From assembly GCF_040869045.1 (NCBI RefSeq), contig NC_090319.1:264570897-264634896 (forward strand): 64,000 nucleotides of DNA, written 5' to 3'. The DNA comes from Eurosta solidaginis (taxonomy: Eukaryota; Arthropoda; Insecta; Diptera; Tephritidae). Position numbers and translations under genes: made by a program. A model generated the notes under the pieces. That model saw nothing but the letters and a program-made list of their open reading frames with translations, was not told the DNA's origin and did no database searches. Position 1 is the first letter of the stretch. Every line of letters begins with the position of its first letter. Positions 36,110 to 48,325 of the stretch are shown here, piece after piece.

Positions 36110-36870
36110 AATTCGGCGGTCTGGTTCACGTATGGTTGTTTGATGACGGAAAAACAGGAGCAGGCATCTAAGGGCTGAACTTCAAAAAATCAATACCCAC
36201 TATTTAGGGCAGAAATCCATGCAATAAAAGTTTGCGGTAGAAAATGTCTACGAAGAGGCTTACCCTCGAGGAGTATGCTTATTATCTCAGAAAGCCAGAC
36301 AGCCTTGTCTGCCCTGCAGTCTTACACAATTACTTCTAAGCTATTGAATGAATACATAGGAGAATATGGAAACCATATTAACAAGGTTATGTTGGGATGG
36401 GTTCCCGGGCATCAAAAACATAAAGGTAGTGAACATGCAGATTACTTATCCAAGCAGGGTGTTATAGCAGCGTTCTATGGTTCAGAGCCCTTCTGTGGAC
36501 TCACATAACGGCACACACTAGGGAAACCATAAGAAACTTGACAGCAAAGTAGTTCAAGCAACCCTGGATTGAATGTCAAGTGCAAAGACAGGCCGAATTG
36601 TTTATACTAAGCAGAGAGGACCTACGAACTCTCACTGAATACTATACGGGACACTGTAGTATACTATATCATCTTAGTAAGTTAAATCTATCCGACACCC
36701 AAATCTGTCACTTTTGTGAGCTGGAGGATGAAACGCCGATTCACATTTTCTGGGAATGTGTCGCTCTGACAAAGCAGAGGTTAGGTCTAGGTGGCGTGAC
36801 TCTTAATCCCTTCGTGATTTGGAGTGAAAAGCATGTACTAAAATACATTAAAAGCATCCACATATAGTAA
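36110..36870 (+). pseudogene. RNase H and Cys/His tail of an RNase H-bearing non-LTR element
   Basis: Two frames carry the remains. 36205-36508 reads LFRAEIHAI then SMLIISESQTALSALQSY and GWVPGHQKHKGSEHADYLSK, that is the RNase H E, a degraded D (SESQ instead of SDSQ) and the last D. 36580-36867 reads LRTLTEYYTGHC and ICHFCELEDETPIHIFWEC, the C-terminal Cys/His motif. A TAA at 36506-36508 separates them. The start near 36110 is eroded. The sequence is distinct from both LOA copies here, so the family is another RNase H-bearing clade (I/Jockey-group). Confidence 0.7.
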
Positions 36871-38760
36871 TAGGATGAAAGGTCAAGCGCAATAGATCTA
36901 AATAAAGCTCGCAGTAACTTTTAAGAAAGTTACTGGTCCACTTTTGGGGTAGATTTTCTATGGCGAAATATCCCGTTTTCCCTTATTTTAGTAGCTTTTT
37001 TCCTGGTTTTCAGGAAACTGTTTTGTTAGTGTAAACAGATCAAAAAAATATCTCTTAATTTCGTATTAATGCCACCTAAAAATAACTATTTTATTCAAAA
37101 TTATAAATATGTAGATATGTATTACATAGCTGGAAACAATTGTATAGCTTTAAATAACCACGCGCAACATGTTGCAGAAGCATTAGAAATAGCCTATATA
37201 GAAGCATTCAAGCATCAGCATAACCACAATTTTATGTTGCTAAACAAGTAAAGCTGTTCAACAGGTTTATCAGCTATAGCAGCTTATGTATAAATAGGCA
37301 AAAAAAACAACAACAATAACGTAAAGCACAACAACAGCCGTCAAACGGGAATACAATAACGCAGCATAAACTAAGTGGAACGTCAAAATCAATATTGCAC
37401 GCATTTTTTAATAAAGTCAATGAAGCGTAGCTAAATAAAACAAAAAATAATAAACAAAAAAGAAATAAAAATAAATTAAAAAACTTTTCGCGATTCCAAG
37501 ATGATTTGCCAATGCAATATGACTGGTGCTTGTGTGACTGGTCGCCATATTTGATAGCTCTTGCCGTAGAAAACGTCAGCGGCATATGACAGCGATTGTC
37601 GAATGGTGGAAAAGAACGAATACAAGTCAGTTTGTACAAAACCCAATAAACATTTTAGTTTACTTTTTATAAGCTAGGGGAGGTTGAAATGCTCGGTCAG
37701 TGAAGCCAGTGCATAGGCGACTGAAAGTGTCTATAGAGCTACTATTTTTCAACGGACTAACATTAGTTCTCAAACATAACATATTTAACATGGTATTTTG
37801 ACAAGTTTTCAAATAAGAAAACTTAGTTTTCTCGAGAACATTTCAAACAAGAAGAAGTCTTCTTCACAGCCTGCTTAATCTGGCAGAATAAGTTTGAATA
37901 AATATAAATTGCTTAGTTTGAAGCGTTGAACTATGCTTCGGGTGCTAAGCTCTGAGAATTTGTTTATGTGGTTTATTGGGTACACAAACATATACACTAC
38001 ACACAAATGTATATTTGTATGCATACATCAAATGCCAATGAATGCTTGGCATGAAGTTAATTACAGTGCTTTGTGACTGCACAACAACAACAACAGTCAA
38101 ACTATATCAGCCTGTGAAATAAATAATTTAAAACGAAATGGAGAATCGAAAATTGTATAACAAAAGCAACTAAAATGGAACGCACTAAATTGCTGAGACA
38201 CATCCCACAGTACACGCGCATACACATTTACAAAAACACAAATTGACAAAAAAGCTACAAAGGTAACTTTGAGCCACATTGTAGTGCTGTATGTCTGCTT
38301 TTACTAATAAATATATATAGCATAATGAAAAATTAAAAACGGCTGCCAAGAGTGCATTTAAAATGTTGTTTGCAACTAATTAAAACATGAGTACGCAACA
38401 TGAACTTGCTGCTGAAGGCAATGATGTGGCAGAAATAATCATCAGTAAAATTAATGAATTCGCAAAGCCGCAAAAGGAAGCCTATGTACATGGTTATCAT
38501 GCAACATTTTGGATTTATTTTAATTCCCTGCTATGCTGCGGAGGGCAGGTGGAACGATTGTAAAATGGCTTATATCAGAACTTTAAGGTTTGCATAAAAC
38601 TGAACTGAAGAAAAGCTCGAGTAGTTTTCATATCGATAGAGGAAAGAGCCCGTAATTTGCACGCGAAAAACTACAGACCTATTTGTTTGACATAGTCATG
38701 ATGAAGCATTGTTCTCTTCAGCACAACGTGCTTACACCAAAAGCAAGACAGTCTATACAG

Positions 38761-39351
38761 CAGGGATGCACCTTAACGTTAAGCTAATCGTTTATCAAAA
38801 AATTTCCACAGTTTCCGTTGAAACACTTCGAAATATTATCGATAAAGAAATTATCAAGATAAATTGTATCTCGTTTTTAACCGAAACGAAAAGCTTTCGT
38901 TAACGTTAAAAACGTTAACAAAAACGTGATACTTTATGTTTGAATTGTGCTGGCAATGCTATAGCCATGGTGAAGCCGTAAGGTGGCAACAACGAGCGCA
39001 CATACACACACAAACTCTATGTAATTTGTTTGTGTAATTCGTTGGTGGTAATGTCAAAAATACTCTGAGAAATGTTTGTACTGTCAAAATTCATGAGAAA
39101 AGTTGCAATCAGCTTGGCTAATGCTTTCACCTTTAATGACTCCGCCATCAATCAGCTTTGCCAGCATAGTTTGAAATTAATAATCAACATAAACGATTTG
39201 ATTTCGTTTTGATATGGCAGAAAACGAAACGAAATCATTTCGTTAATTTGACGATCTTAACGTTAATAAACGAAACGAAATGACTTCGTTTCGTTTATTA
39301 ACGTTGATTATCGTAACGAAATGATATCGTTTCGTTGGTTAAGCATGCCTG
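38761..39351. mobile_element. hAT-type MITE with 8-bp TSD, inserted in the LOA relic
   Basis: The 591-bp insert starts CAGGGATGC and ends GCATGCCTG (an imperfect terminal inverted repeat CAGGSATGC). It is flanked by identical 8-bp CTATACAG at 38753-38760 and 39352-39359, the hAT signature. Removing it restores the LOA reading across ...ACA-GCA-ATGCATAGG. The interior has no transposase. It is rich in TTAACGTTAA and in runs built on CGAAACGAAAT, concentrated near both ends as subterminal repeats. Confidence 0.9.
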
Positions 39352-39630
39352 CTATACAGCAATGCATAGGTTGATCATGAATATAGAGAAAGTCCGGGAA
39401 CACCATCAACACTCCCTAGGTATTTTTCCGGACATTGTCGGGGCTTTCAACATTGTCTCGAGGTAAGCAATCATGAACAGTCTCAACACGATTCAAGCAT
39501 ATCCGGCCTTAACAAATTGGATTGACCTTATGCTATAATCATGTCGCAATGAAGCCAATGCGAGGCCACGAAATCTATGAAGAGAAGAACGCCGCAGGTT
39601 GGGATATTTTCATTAACGCTGTGGAAGGTC

Positions 39631-41329
39631 CACTGAAAGAAAAATACTGGCAAAATCAACCGAAATACGGGTGAATTCAACCGAAATTTCTGTTAATTTT
39701 TATCCATCGCAACAAGATGTTGAATCAACTGCGCACAAATCGTTGATTCGTAATTGAACGTTTTAGTAGTAAAATGAACAAAAAAGTTGTTGCGACAGCT
39801 TTGTACGAAAGTACCTATGTTACCATATAAATAAATAAATGTAAGGCGCGATAACCTCCAAAGAGATCTAAGGCCGAGCTTCTCTTCCGATTTGCGTCGT
39901 GCTCCTCTTGATTTTCCCTACAAATTGGCGGGACGGGAACTACTTGTTTTATGCCGACGTCGCACGGCATCTACGGGGCAGATGAGTTTTCACTGAGAGC
40001 TTTTCATGGCAGAAATACACTCGGAGTGCTTGCCAAACACTGCCGAGTGGCAACCGCGCTTAGAAAAGTTGTCTTCTAATTGAAAAACCTTATTTCTAAA
40101 ATGTTGATGTTGCTTTGCCCGGAGTGTGGATCCAGGGCATACGGTGTGGCAGGGGGAGCACGCTACCATCACACCACGATGTCACTTACTAACCGAACGT
40201 CAATTGGGCTTACATCAAATATGCTGGCACACATTAAACATTATACACTTTATTATTTTGTTTTATTAAACGCACTTTCACCAAATTTTATATTTTATAA
40301 TTAATTTAATTTATAGTTTTGAACTTCGCTTTGCAAATAGAAATGAAAATAGTAGTCACAAAACTGATTCTCAATTCTTTCCCTTGCAGCTCAGCTCATT
40401 CTCAATTTCTTCTCTCGCATGTAGTTGTCACACTTAATTGTTTCGAACAAAACTTGTATAAATGTTTGACATAACATTTTAAATATAGAACTTGTAAGTT
40501 ATAGAAAAGTAAAGAATCAAATCGCTAGAAGGTAACTCACCACTGGAGTAACTTTACATGTAATTCGGCAAGTTTAATTTTGGTAACACTTTAAGTTGAA
40601 ACGATTCCAAAACAACTCAAACTTTTATGTTGTCGGAAACATCAACATTAAAAAAGAACGTTTTTTATTATCTTATTAAATTTGTTGGCGTGAGTAAAAA
40701 TTCGTAAAAACTTGAACAAAATATTACTAACTTTGGAAAAATCCTGTTCGTTCAAACAAAACTTTGGCAACAACAGGGCGCAAACTTGTATTTCGCTTGG
40801 ACAAGAAGTTGCAAAATTGTACCCCATAAATAGGTGTCCCGGTATCTCATAATTTTTTGCACAGTAAATTCAAAAAGGGGTTTTTTCGTTTTGTATTGAT
40901 AACTGAAAAACTAGTTTTTTGTTGTTTTCCCATTTTGTGTGTTTTTTCGATTTGATAACTACTTCTTATTTTGGTATTTTTTTTAAACAAGTGGCACCAT
41001 CGTCATAAGTACAAAGTAGAGAGCTCAGTGAGCATAAAATTCTCTTTGAAATTTGCTCATGTATTGACTGTTGTTCGCTGTTGACCTGTAAGATCAGTTG
41101 TTTAAACAGAAAAATCAGTTAGATTGATTACGAATCTGTCAATTTTAGAGAATTATGTTAACTTAAGAGCGACAATTTCTCTTCTGTTGAAATTGCTAAA
41201 CTAATTTGTTCGTTTGACAAAGAACTCGGTCGAATTAACCGTAATTCGATCAATTTCACCGAATCTGCGTTAAGTCAAGAACAACAGAACCGATTTGTTG
41301 ATTTTACTAGCACCATTTCTTTCAGTGTG
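39631..41329. mobile_element. CACTGAAAG-ended non-autonomous DNA transposon, copy 1
   Basis: This roughly 1.7-kb insert splits the LOA relic. It begins CACTGAAAGAAAAA and ends TTTCTTTCAGTG, giving inverted termini of about 12 bp. GGTC lies directly before the left end and one base after the right end, a candidate 4-bp duplication. It is homologous throughout to 49989-51889. No transposase was recognised, so it is presumably mobilised in trans. A tRNA-derived SINE sits inside at 39826-40182. The superfamily is undetermined. Confidence 0.85.
39826..40182 (-). repeat. tRNA-derived SINE inside the CACTGAAAG element, copy 1
   Basis: Read on the minus strand, the head carries an A-box-like GGTGTGATGGTAGCGTGCTCC and a degraded B box (CTGGATCCACACTCC). 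It runs about 350 bp to GGTTATCGCGCCTTACATTTA and an ATTT-type tail. This is the layout of a pol III-transcribed tRNA-derived SINE. It is homologous to 50189-50545 in copy 2. Confidence 0.7.
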
Positions 41330-42624
41330 GTCATAAATCAATTGTTTAGCTGTTCGACAGAGGGAGAGTCAAACTCGCGGCGTGTTCAGATGACGTTTCA
41401 GTCATCATAAGCGGCAGATGTCTACCAACAATCAGCTGTCTAATGGATCAGACATCACATTTGGAGTCAGCTAAGCCGCCAACGCGGAAAAAAACAATTA
41501 GTCTACATAGAAGTATAAGGTCGCTAGTTGGACAAAACCTAAACTTGGAAAGGTAACCCTGCAAAAAAAAAAATACAGCACAAAATATTTAGGAATTGAA
41601 CTAGCTAGTAAGTTGTATTGAAACTTCATGTGGAAGAAAGAGCAAACAAAAAACCTGCGTCATTGTGGGCGTGCAAGAGGATGCTAGAATGCACGTGGGG
41701 CTATCGGCTAAAATCTCTCATTTGATATGGAGAAAGGGTGTTATTTGACTTACAAGCACCACCCTAATGTATATGAAAAAATTACCTACATTTATACTCG
41801 AAAAAATTATAATATTTTTTTGCAATATTTCCATTTTCAATATTTCAGTTCGCATGTATGTATGTGTGAATTCTTTATTTAATTTTTTGTAATTTTGTTT
41901 CGTTTCTTCCTGATGCCATACGCTTTTCAATGTTTCTTATTTATGCCTTTGCTTTGGTTTTTAAAAATATATACATAAATCATCATAACAAGTAAATTCA
42001 CAGCATGAGACATGACTATAAATAAATTTTGTGGCTGTATGTGCATACATATATGTATATATAAATAAAAGCAACAGCAAAATTCACTGTCGTTGTTCTT
42101 GTTGTGGTGATTTTTAGTGAAGATGTGGTACACAAACTGAAGAGCAAAGCATTTTCAAAATTAAAATTGGCTAAAAAAATATATTTAAATATTTAAAATA
42201 AATTTTATAAATACAATGTTGACGTATATTTGTGGTTGTTACGTTTCTGGTATATCTGGTGGCTTTTTAAAATGCAGGCGTCGTATTTTGCAAACATGTC
42301 ACAGTGGGTTAGTTTAGATCAAATTTAAATTTGAGTAATATTAAAAAGCTTAGTTACTTGTCTTGTAGAGATTTGATTTAAATTAAGGCTGTCACTATTG
42401 GTTCGGAAAATTCACTTCAAAAGTTTTCGATTTTTTTTTCGTTTTTATTTTTTATTTCATTTTTTTTATTTGATCCTTTACTACACAAAAGATAAATGTA
42501 TTAAATTAGCGAGACAAGCTCGTATTGTTTTATACATTTTTCGTTATAGATATTACAGCAATATTACAAAATTTACACACGGCAATAGTTACTAGGAAGT
42601 GTTTCTGAATTTCGCTTTCCATCA

Positions 42625-42725
42625 GCCAGCCTTTCGGGAGCTGAGTTTGAAACTCCATATCTTCAACATTCAAACTTCATACTGGTGTAAAGGCAGATAT
42701 GCCTATATCCACTCCGCCATATGAA
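42625..42725 (-). repeat. possible tRNA-derived SINE head
   Basis: On the minus strand, TGGCGGAGTGGATATAGGC resembles an A box and GGAGTTTCAAACTC resembles a B box, about 55 nt apart. No canonical tRNA fold with a CCA-side stem was seen, so a SINE relic is more likely than a tRNA gene. Confidence 0.35.
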
Positions 42726-43829
42726 TGCCCTGCTGTACGCTTTGTAATTTGTTTGTAAGTATTAGCACTCTATGCTTTAAATACAAATTGCGTGGAATAT
42801 TTTAAGGCTCGTTCAACGGAACCTGATTTGTGAAAAAAATTTATAAATATAAAAAAAAAAAAATTATAATTTTAGTTTCGACTACCTTGTTTTCTAGATC
42901 TTTCATATTTTATTTAAGAAACTTCTTTGCTTAAGTACTTATAAATGCGACGCACATATTTTATTATCAAAGTAATTACCAAATAAAATATGTATCCCCT
43001 TATAAAATTTTTATGACACGGATTTCTGCTGCCTATCACTGATTTTACCTAATTAAATTAAAGTCATAAAGCGATATTCAAATTCTAAAACTCTACATAG
43101 AAAATCAAGTTTTATGTGTCCGTCTTATCTTTTGCTAGATTAGCTACTGCACACTCTAGATAAAATATATCTCGCTTTAATGTATCAACTAGAACTTATC
43201 GCTCTAGCTGCCTGTTTCCCTCAAAATTTCTTAGCAAACACAACTGGCTTCTTAAGGTGCATTCACCTAAGAATTTTTCAACACATATTTTTTCTGAGAT
43301 TATTTGTTTTCTACACAAAAATCAGACTATTTGACATGTATGACGATTTCTTTTAGAATTACATACATATTTACACATCTATATTTGTTTTTCGCGTTTC
43401 GAAATAATCAAATCAGTAGCATAAAATGCGCCTTTAACAGTATTAACATCACCGGTGAAGCGCAGCTACCAAAAACAATTGTAGTCTTGACATAACAACG
43501 TTACTAAATAAATATTTACATATTTATGCTTTCAAATATGTTTTTATTATGCATACAGATACACATTTTCTTATTGTATATCTTTGAGCAACAGTTGCAT
43601 TGTTCTCGCGCATTCTCACTATCGTGTTTATAAACAGACAAGCAGAGTTGGGGGAAAACAAACAAATAAATTATTAAGTGTCAAAATATCGAAAATTTCT
43701 AAACGATTTAGTTTCACATTTTTAACTTTTACACAAACATTTAAATATTGACTACCATATGATTCACAACTAGTCCTTACCCGTGGTCCCGCCCGCACGA
43801 AGAAAAAGCAGCATACAAGTTTTGCACTA

Positions 43830-44240
43830 TACTTCGATATGATCCTGAAAACAGTTTCGAGATAATACAGTGCAATAACCTTCATACAATCCCGAATATA
43901 TCTCGAAATGAGAGCACACAAATCCAAATATTTCAGAGAAAAATCCCTCGAAAAGGTGCTTAAACAAACCCGAAATGGCCCTTTAATAGTACTGAAGTAT
44001 TTAAAATAGTCTCATAACGAACACAGTCCAGAAATGGTTCAGATAGTATCCTGAAGTAAGCTAGAAATCTGCACTCAGCTAAACATCGCGAAATCCAGAA
44101 AAAGCTGCGACATGTTAAAAAAAATTACCTCGAAATGTTCCAAAAATAGTCATTCATAGTACCGTAGTGTTTTAGAAATAGCCATATATCAACCCCGAAG
44201 CAAATCGGAGAATGCCGTGTAAATTGTATTCGAAAATTGC
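43830..44240 (+). repeat. second degenerate CCGAAAT-type array
   Basis: Has the same motif set as 6770-7850 (TCCCGAATATATC, CTCGAAATGAG, CCCGAAATGGCCC, CCTCGAAATGTTCC), more diverged and shorter. Confidence 0.6.
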
Positions 44241-44684
44241 CCAACTCTGCACACAACTACTGCGTTTTGTTTATTTCTTATATTAGTTTTGTTCAAAGAG
44301 AATACTTTCGTCGGCGTTTTTAAATAGACTGAGTCGAAAGCAACTGCTTATTTGGGTAACTGGTTATTATCATATTTATGATTTTTCTCCGCTCTCATTT
44401 TATATTGCAGTCATCCCCATAAAAATGAAAAAAATAAACCAAAAACTGATTTTTTTGTTTTGTTTTAATATTTACTACTCTCTTGGTATACAAACAGATA
44501 ATGAATATGAAATGGATCTCGGCTTTATGCTAAGACTAAACAAAATTGTTAAGCAGCCGAAATCATTTCTAACAAAGTTGCAAAATAACACAACAACAAC
44601 AACTGTCATGGAACCAAAATATCAATTAAATTTGGAAATTCTGTAGCATGATGTCTTAATTTTTGGTTTTCCTAAGAAAATAGT

Positions 44685-44960
44685 TTTTTTTTTTTTTTTT
44701 TGTTAAGAGCCAAAAGGATGTTGTTGTGTGCCATGGAGAGCTACTGGAGCCTGCTCCTAGCGAAGTCAATGCAATACAGGGGATGATGTGCTAATTTTCC
44801 ATATTATTCAAAAACAATCGATTGATTTGTTGTTAGGAGCCAATTGGGGGCAAAAATATGTTATTGTTTTCCACAGAGAGCTATTCGAAGATAGAGGGAG
44901 CATTTTGAGCGGATGTTCTCTATTGGCCATTAACGCAGTGTGCAATGCGATGTTATGCTC
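44685..44960 (+). repeat. dispersed GGGAGCCA repeat, copy 2 (longest)
   Basis: After a T-rich run it contains AAGAGCCAAAAGGATGTTGT, GAGAGCTACTGGAGCCTGCT, then a second unit GTTAGGAGCCAATTGGGGGC and AGAGAGCTATTCGAAG, so it may be two tandem units. No protein is recognisable. Confidence 0.5.
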
Positions 44961-45954
44961 TACAAAAGATTACGGCTTTACGTCGATCCGCAGCATATTT
45001 TTTATGGAGCAAATAAAAGTTACAAGCCACATTATTGTATCTACCACCCATTTGCTTGTACATACTTTGTTTGTACCTTCTTTATTGCTGTCATAATATT
45101 TGTAGTTTTATTGCGTGCTGTGACGCATTCCATTATCGTATTGAGTTAATGCCCACATGGAAATTAAAACCTTTTACAATTTCTTTTTTCATTGGACATT
45201 TCTCTATCAAAAGTTGGCGATCTTCTGATCTCTGTGAATAAATAGCAAGATTCAGGGAACTTTACTTATACCAGTAGGCATAAGTACACGCACAGCTTAA
45301 CACCAATGGTTTAACTGTCTATTACGAGTTTTTGCTTCGAAGGCTGATGCAAAATCGCACTTTGTATCACTGTACAATAGAGGCATTCTTCTGTTCTCGA
45401 GTGTATATGTAAGATATGTATCCGCGAAAGTGACCAACCGGACTACGCTGCCCAGCTCTGGTTTATAAAAAATTTTAATGTAGCCTAAGACAATTCAATA
45501 TGGCACATACTTTAATAATAAGCTTAAGCATTTTTTTTATATATTTATTTGATTTAGTCATTTGACGTCGCTAAAAATTCCTACTCGTTTTTGCCCCTGA
45601 TCAATGAAGCTTTTATGGAAAATTAAACTATGAATAATCGTGTCAAATGCATAAAAAATATATATGCATACAAGTGCACTTAAATACATGGATACAGGTA
45701 AAGTCGAAACGAAAGTTTTTTTCCGCATGGCATTAACATTGACTGGCGCTAGCTCGTCGCCTGTTGCGCGCTATAAGCTTACCAAATAATCTTTTGAACA
45801 AAATTTTTGATAAGAAAATGCGCTGATTGCTGATGGGTTTTAGTAATGGCAAACTGGTAAAATTTTAATCAATGGTGCTCTACATGCCTTGAAGCATAAA
45901 AAAATAAAACTTTATAAATATAGAAAAGACAAATTTCACACTACACCACAAAAA

Positions 45955-46655
45955 ATGAAGCTATAGTAAAATCAACAAGTTTGTTGTTGTATATTGGAAC
46001 GATTTTCAGTCATCCCTTGTCAAATTTGATTTCGAGGCAAACTATAATTACTGCCTTTTACCTGCCTCAGTCAACCACACAAATCGATCAGTAAAGCCCA
46101 CCCTCGGTTCTGAATGAACACACAGCACATACACATAAATATACACAAGCATCCATTTTGACAATACCTACGAACTATAAATACAAGAAAAACGACAACA
46201 ACAAATCAGAACGAAAGTCGACACTGAGGATTGCACAACGCCGCAACTGGTTTGTCTCGAAACCAAATTTGATGGCGGAAAATCGTTCCAATGTACGCCA
46301 TTTATCCACGCTGTCGGAAGTCAACAAAACAAAATAAGTCAGTTTGTTGTTCTTGAATTAACAATTGTTCAGTAAAATTGATCGCGTTATGGTTAAATCA
46401 ACGGAGTTTATATCCAGATGACAAACTTTTGTGGTCATTTCAATAGAAGAAAAACTGGTGGTCTCAAGTTAACAATATTCATTTAAAATGGCAGACGCTG
46501 CTTCAAACAATCTTACTGATCTTTCTGTTAAAAGAACTGATTCCATTGGCTATTTAAACTACAAACAGCTATAAATATGATGCAAATTCATAAGCAAATT
46601 TTGAAGAAAAACTTATGCTCACGGCGTTCATTATTTTGTTCTTAAGAATATCGTG
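45955..46655 (-). repeat. diverged relic of the CACTGAAAG family, minus orientation
   Basis: 46330-46655 matches the reverse complement of the right end of 49989-51889 in order (AATTGATCGCGTTATGGTTA, TCATTTCAATAGAAGAAAAA, CTCAAGTTAACAATATT, TTCTGTTAAAAGAACTGATT). A further matching piece at 45968-45990 (AAAATCAACAAGTTTGTTG) is separated from it by the inverted-repeat segment at 45994-46291. Confidence 0.55.
45994..46291. repeat. 298-bp segment with long terminal inverted repeats
   Basis: Starts TTGGAACGATTTTCAGTCAT and ends with the near reverse complement (...GCGGAAAATCGTTCCAA). The inverted match continues through AAATTTGRTTTCGAGRCAAAC, about 45 bp per arm with one 7-nt gap. TA lies close outside both ends. 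It may be a mariner-like MITE. Homology of 46215-46345 to 48195-48325 crosses the right boundary, so the true limits are unsure. Confidence 0.5.
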
Positions 46656-48194
46656 CCACAGAAAGCTATGTTTGCAAAATGTTTTTTTTTTTTTTTTGCT
46701 CTTAATAATATACAACAGCGGCTTTTTCTGTCAGTGATAATTTTTATAATAATTCGTCATTTTAATCCATATTCGCTATTTTCGACAATTAAGCAAACGA
46801 CTTTCACGAGTTTTATAACTGAAGCTGTTAAACCAAACTCTAAAACACTTGAAAATTTGAAGAAAATTTCGAACTTTTTATTTTGAGTGTTTTGAATTTT
46901 TTCAGTATGCAGTTTTTCTTTCCAAAGTGTGTTTTGGATTTTCCTCCATGAAAAGTGTGTAATTTTTTTTTTATGGAATCTGAAACACACTTCAGAAAAG
47001 AAATTGTCAAAAAGCAATGCGAACTATAACTTGTACATTAGTGAGACTGGTCTTGAATCGAAATTTACGTAAAACTTTTTTCGAAAATTTTTTTTTGAGT
47101 TATTCGTAAATTTTTTTTCGAATTTTAGATTTTTTTCCAAAGAGTTTTTGCAAAAAAAAAAATTTAAATCAATGAAATTTTGGGAGATCTATGTAGAACT
47201 TGCAAATTAATGAAACCAGTTTTTATTTAAAAGTTCGAATTTGGCGTAAAATCTTTCTCGAATTTTTTTTTAAAAAGTTTTTGAAATTTTCGAATTTCAT
47301 ATAAAATTCATAGAATTTTTTTTACAACGTTGTAACATGTAATTTCCATTTCAACTTTGATTCCTTATTACTTTATACGCTATATGTATATACAAACGTA
47401 TTTTATATTTCCCTCTATTTTCCTGTTTTTTGAATGCTTGTGCTTTAAAACATCACACACACTTTAGTGGTTCTCAATTTTACGGCATATAATAGTAGCC
47501 ACAAACTGGGTCTTCATAAAAACCTTCACGACAGTGTCGGCGGTAGCCAAGATAAACAAACATAAACACAGGCGCTCACTCACCTACACACATGATATAT
47601 GTATATATGTATAATACAAACAACAAATTGTATAATTAGTGCTGTAAAACTATACATACAAATGTATAAACACTTCTGTTTATTATCTACAATTTGCTTT
47701 AAAGTTTTTACACATACTTTTTTTAATGAATTGTTTTGAGTTTCCGTTTCTTTGCTAGAATTTTTAATAAATTTTTTATGGTTTTATATATATGACTGCG
47801 CCATTAAGCAGTTATCACGTGAGAAATTAAAAATCGTTTTGATTCAATCATATTCAATAATAAAAAAAGTGACGATTTGTTAACATTTTATGGCTAGTAG
47901 GATTTTTATTGTAACGTTTCTACTGCAGTGAGTAATAGTCAAATTCACTTCAGTGTTATGTGTTGGACTTAGGATAGACGTAATATTTGGCTTCAATTCT
48001 TATCAACTTTTGTTGTTTGAAAAAAATTTATTTAACTGAGAATTCTTGTTCGGTGGAAGGATGAAGTGAAAAAATATCCATACATTTGAAAAAAAAAGAT
48101 GTATTTGAAATTTTTTATCGTTTGATCACTTTACAAACTATCAAAATATTGCTGATCTCATGTTTTAAAATTTAAGTACCGAAAGCTCTAATAA

Positions 48195-48325
48195 AAATGA
48201 CATTGAAGATCGCACAACGCCGAATCCGATTTTTATCCAAACTGAATTTGACAAGAACTGACGGAAAGTCTTTACAATGTATGTATATGCATCATTTATC
48301 GGAAAATCAACGAAACAACATGAAT
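48195..48325 (+). repeat. diverged copy of the segment at 46215-46345
   Basis: Shares GATYGCACAACGCCG, an AAA(C)TGAATTTGA-like piece, GGAAARTC, CAATGTA and CATTTATCSRCG/GG...AATCAAC in the same order and spacing as 46215-46345. No coding content was recognised. Confidence 0.45.

Larger units (their letters stand above)
38525..41732 (+). pseudogene. decayed LOA-type RT gene split by two later insertions
   Basis: Three pieces align in order with the intact element at 30474-33953. Piece 1 (38525-38760) resembles the RT region from PAML through NYRPICLT to QRAYTKSKT. Piece 2 (39360-39630) carries TALHR-like, DIVGAFNIVSR and the following residues with stops. Piece 3 (41335-41732) carries CSDDVSVIISGRCLPTIS-like sequence and ends near WGL in the RT thumb. 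Piece 1 is interrupted by a hAT MITE at 38761-39351 and piece 2 by the CACTGAAAG element at 39631-41329. Frameshifts and stops make it non-functional. Relative to the intact copy this is an older relative whose ends are eroded. Confidence 0.85.

Noticed and set aside
37069..37251. 60-aa ORF rich in N, H and Y
   Set aside because: Composition reflects AT-rich DNA; no domain or conserved motif.
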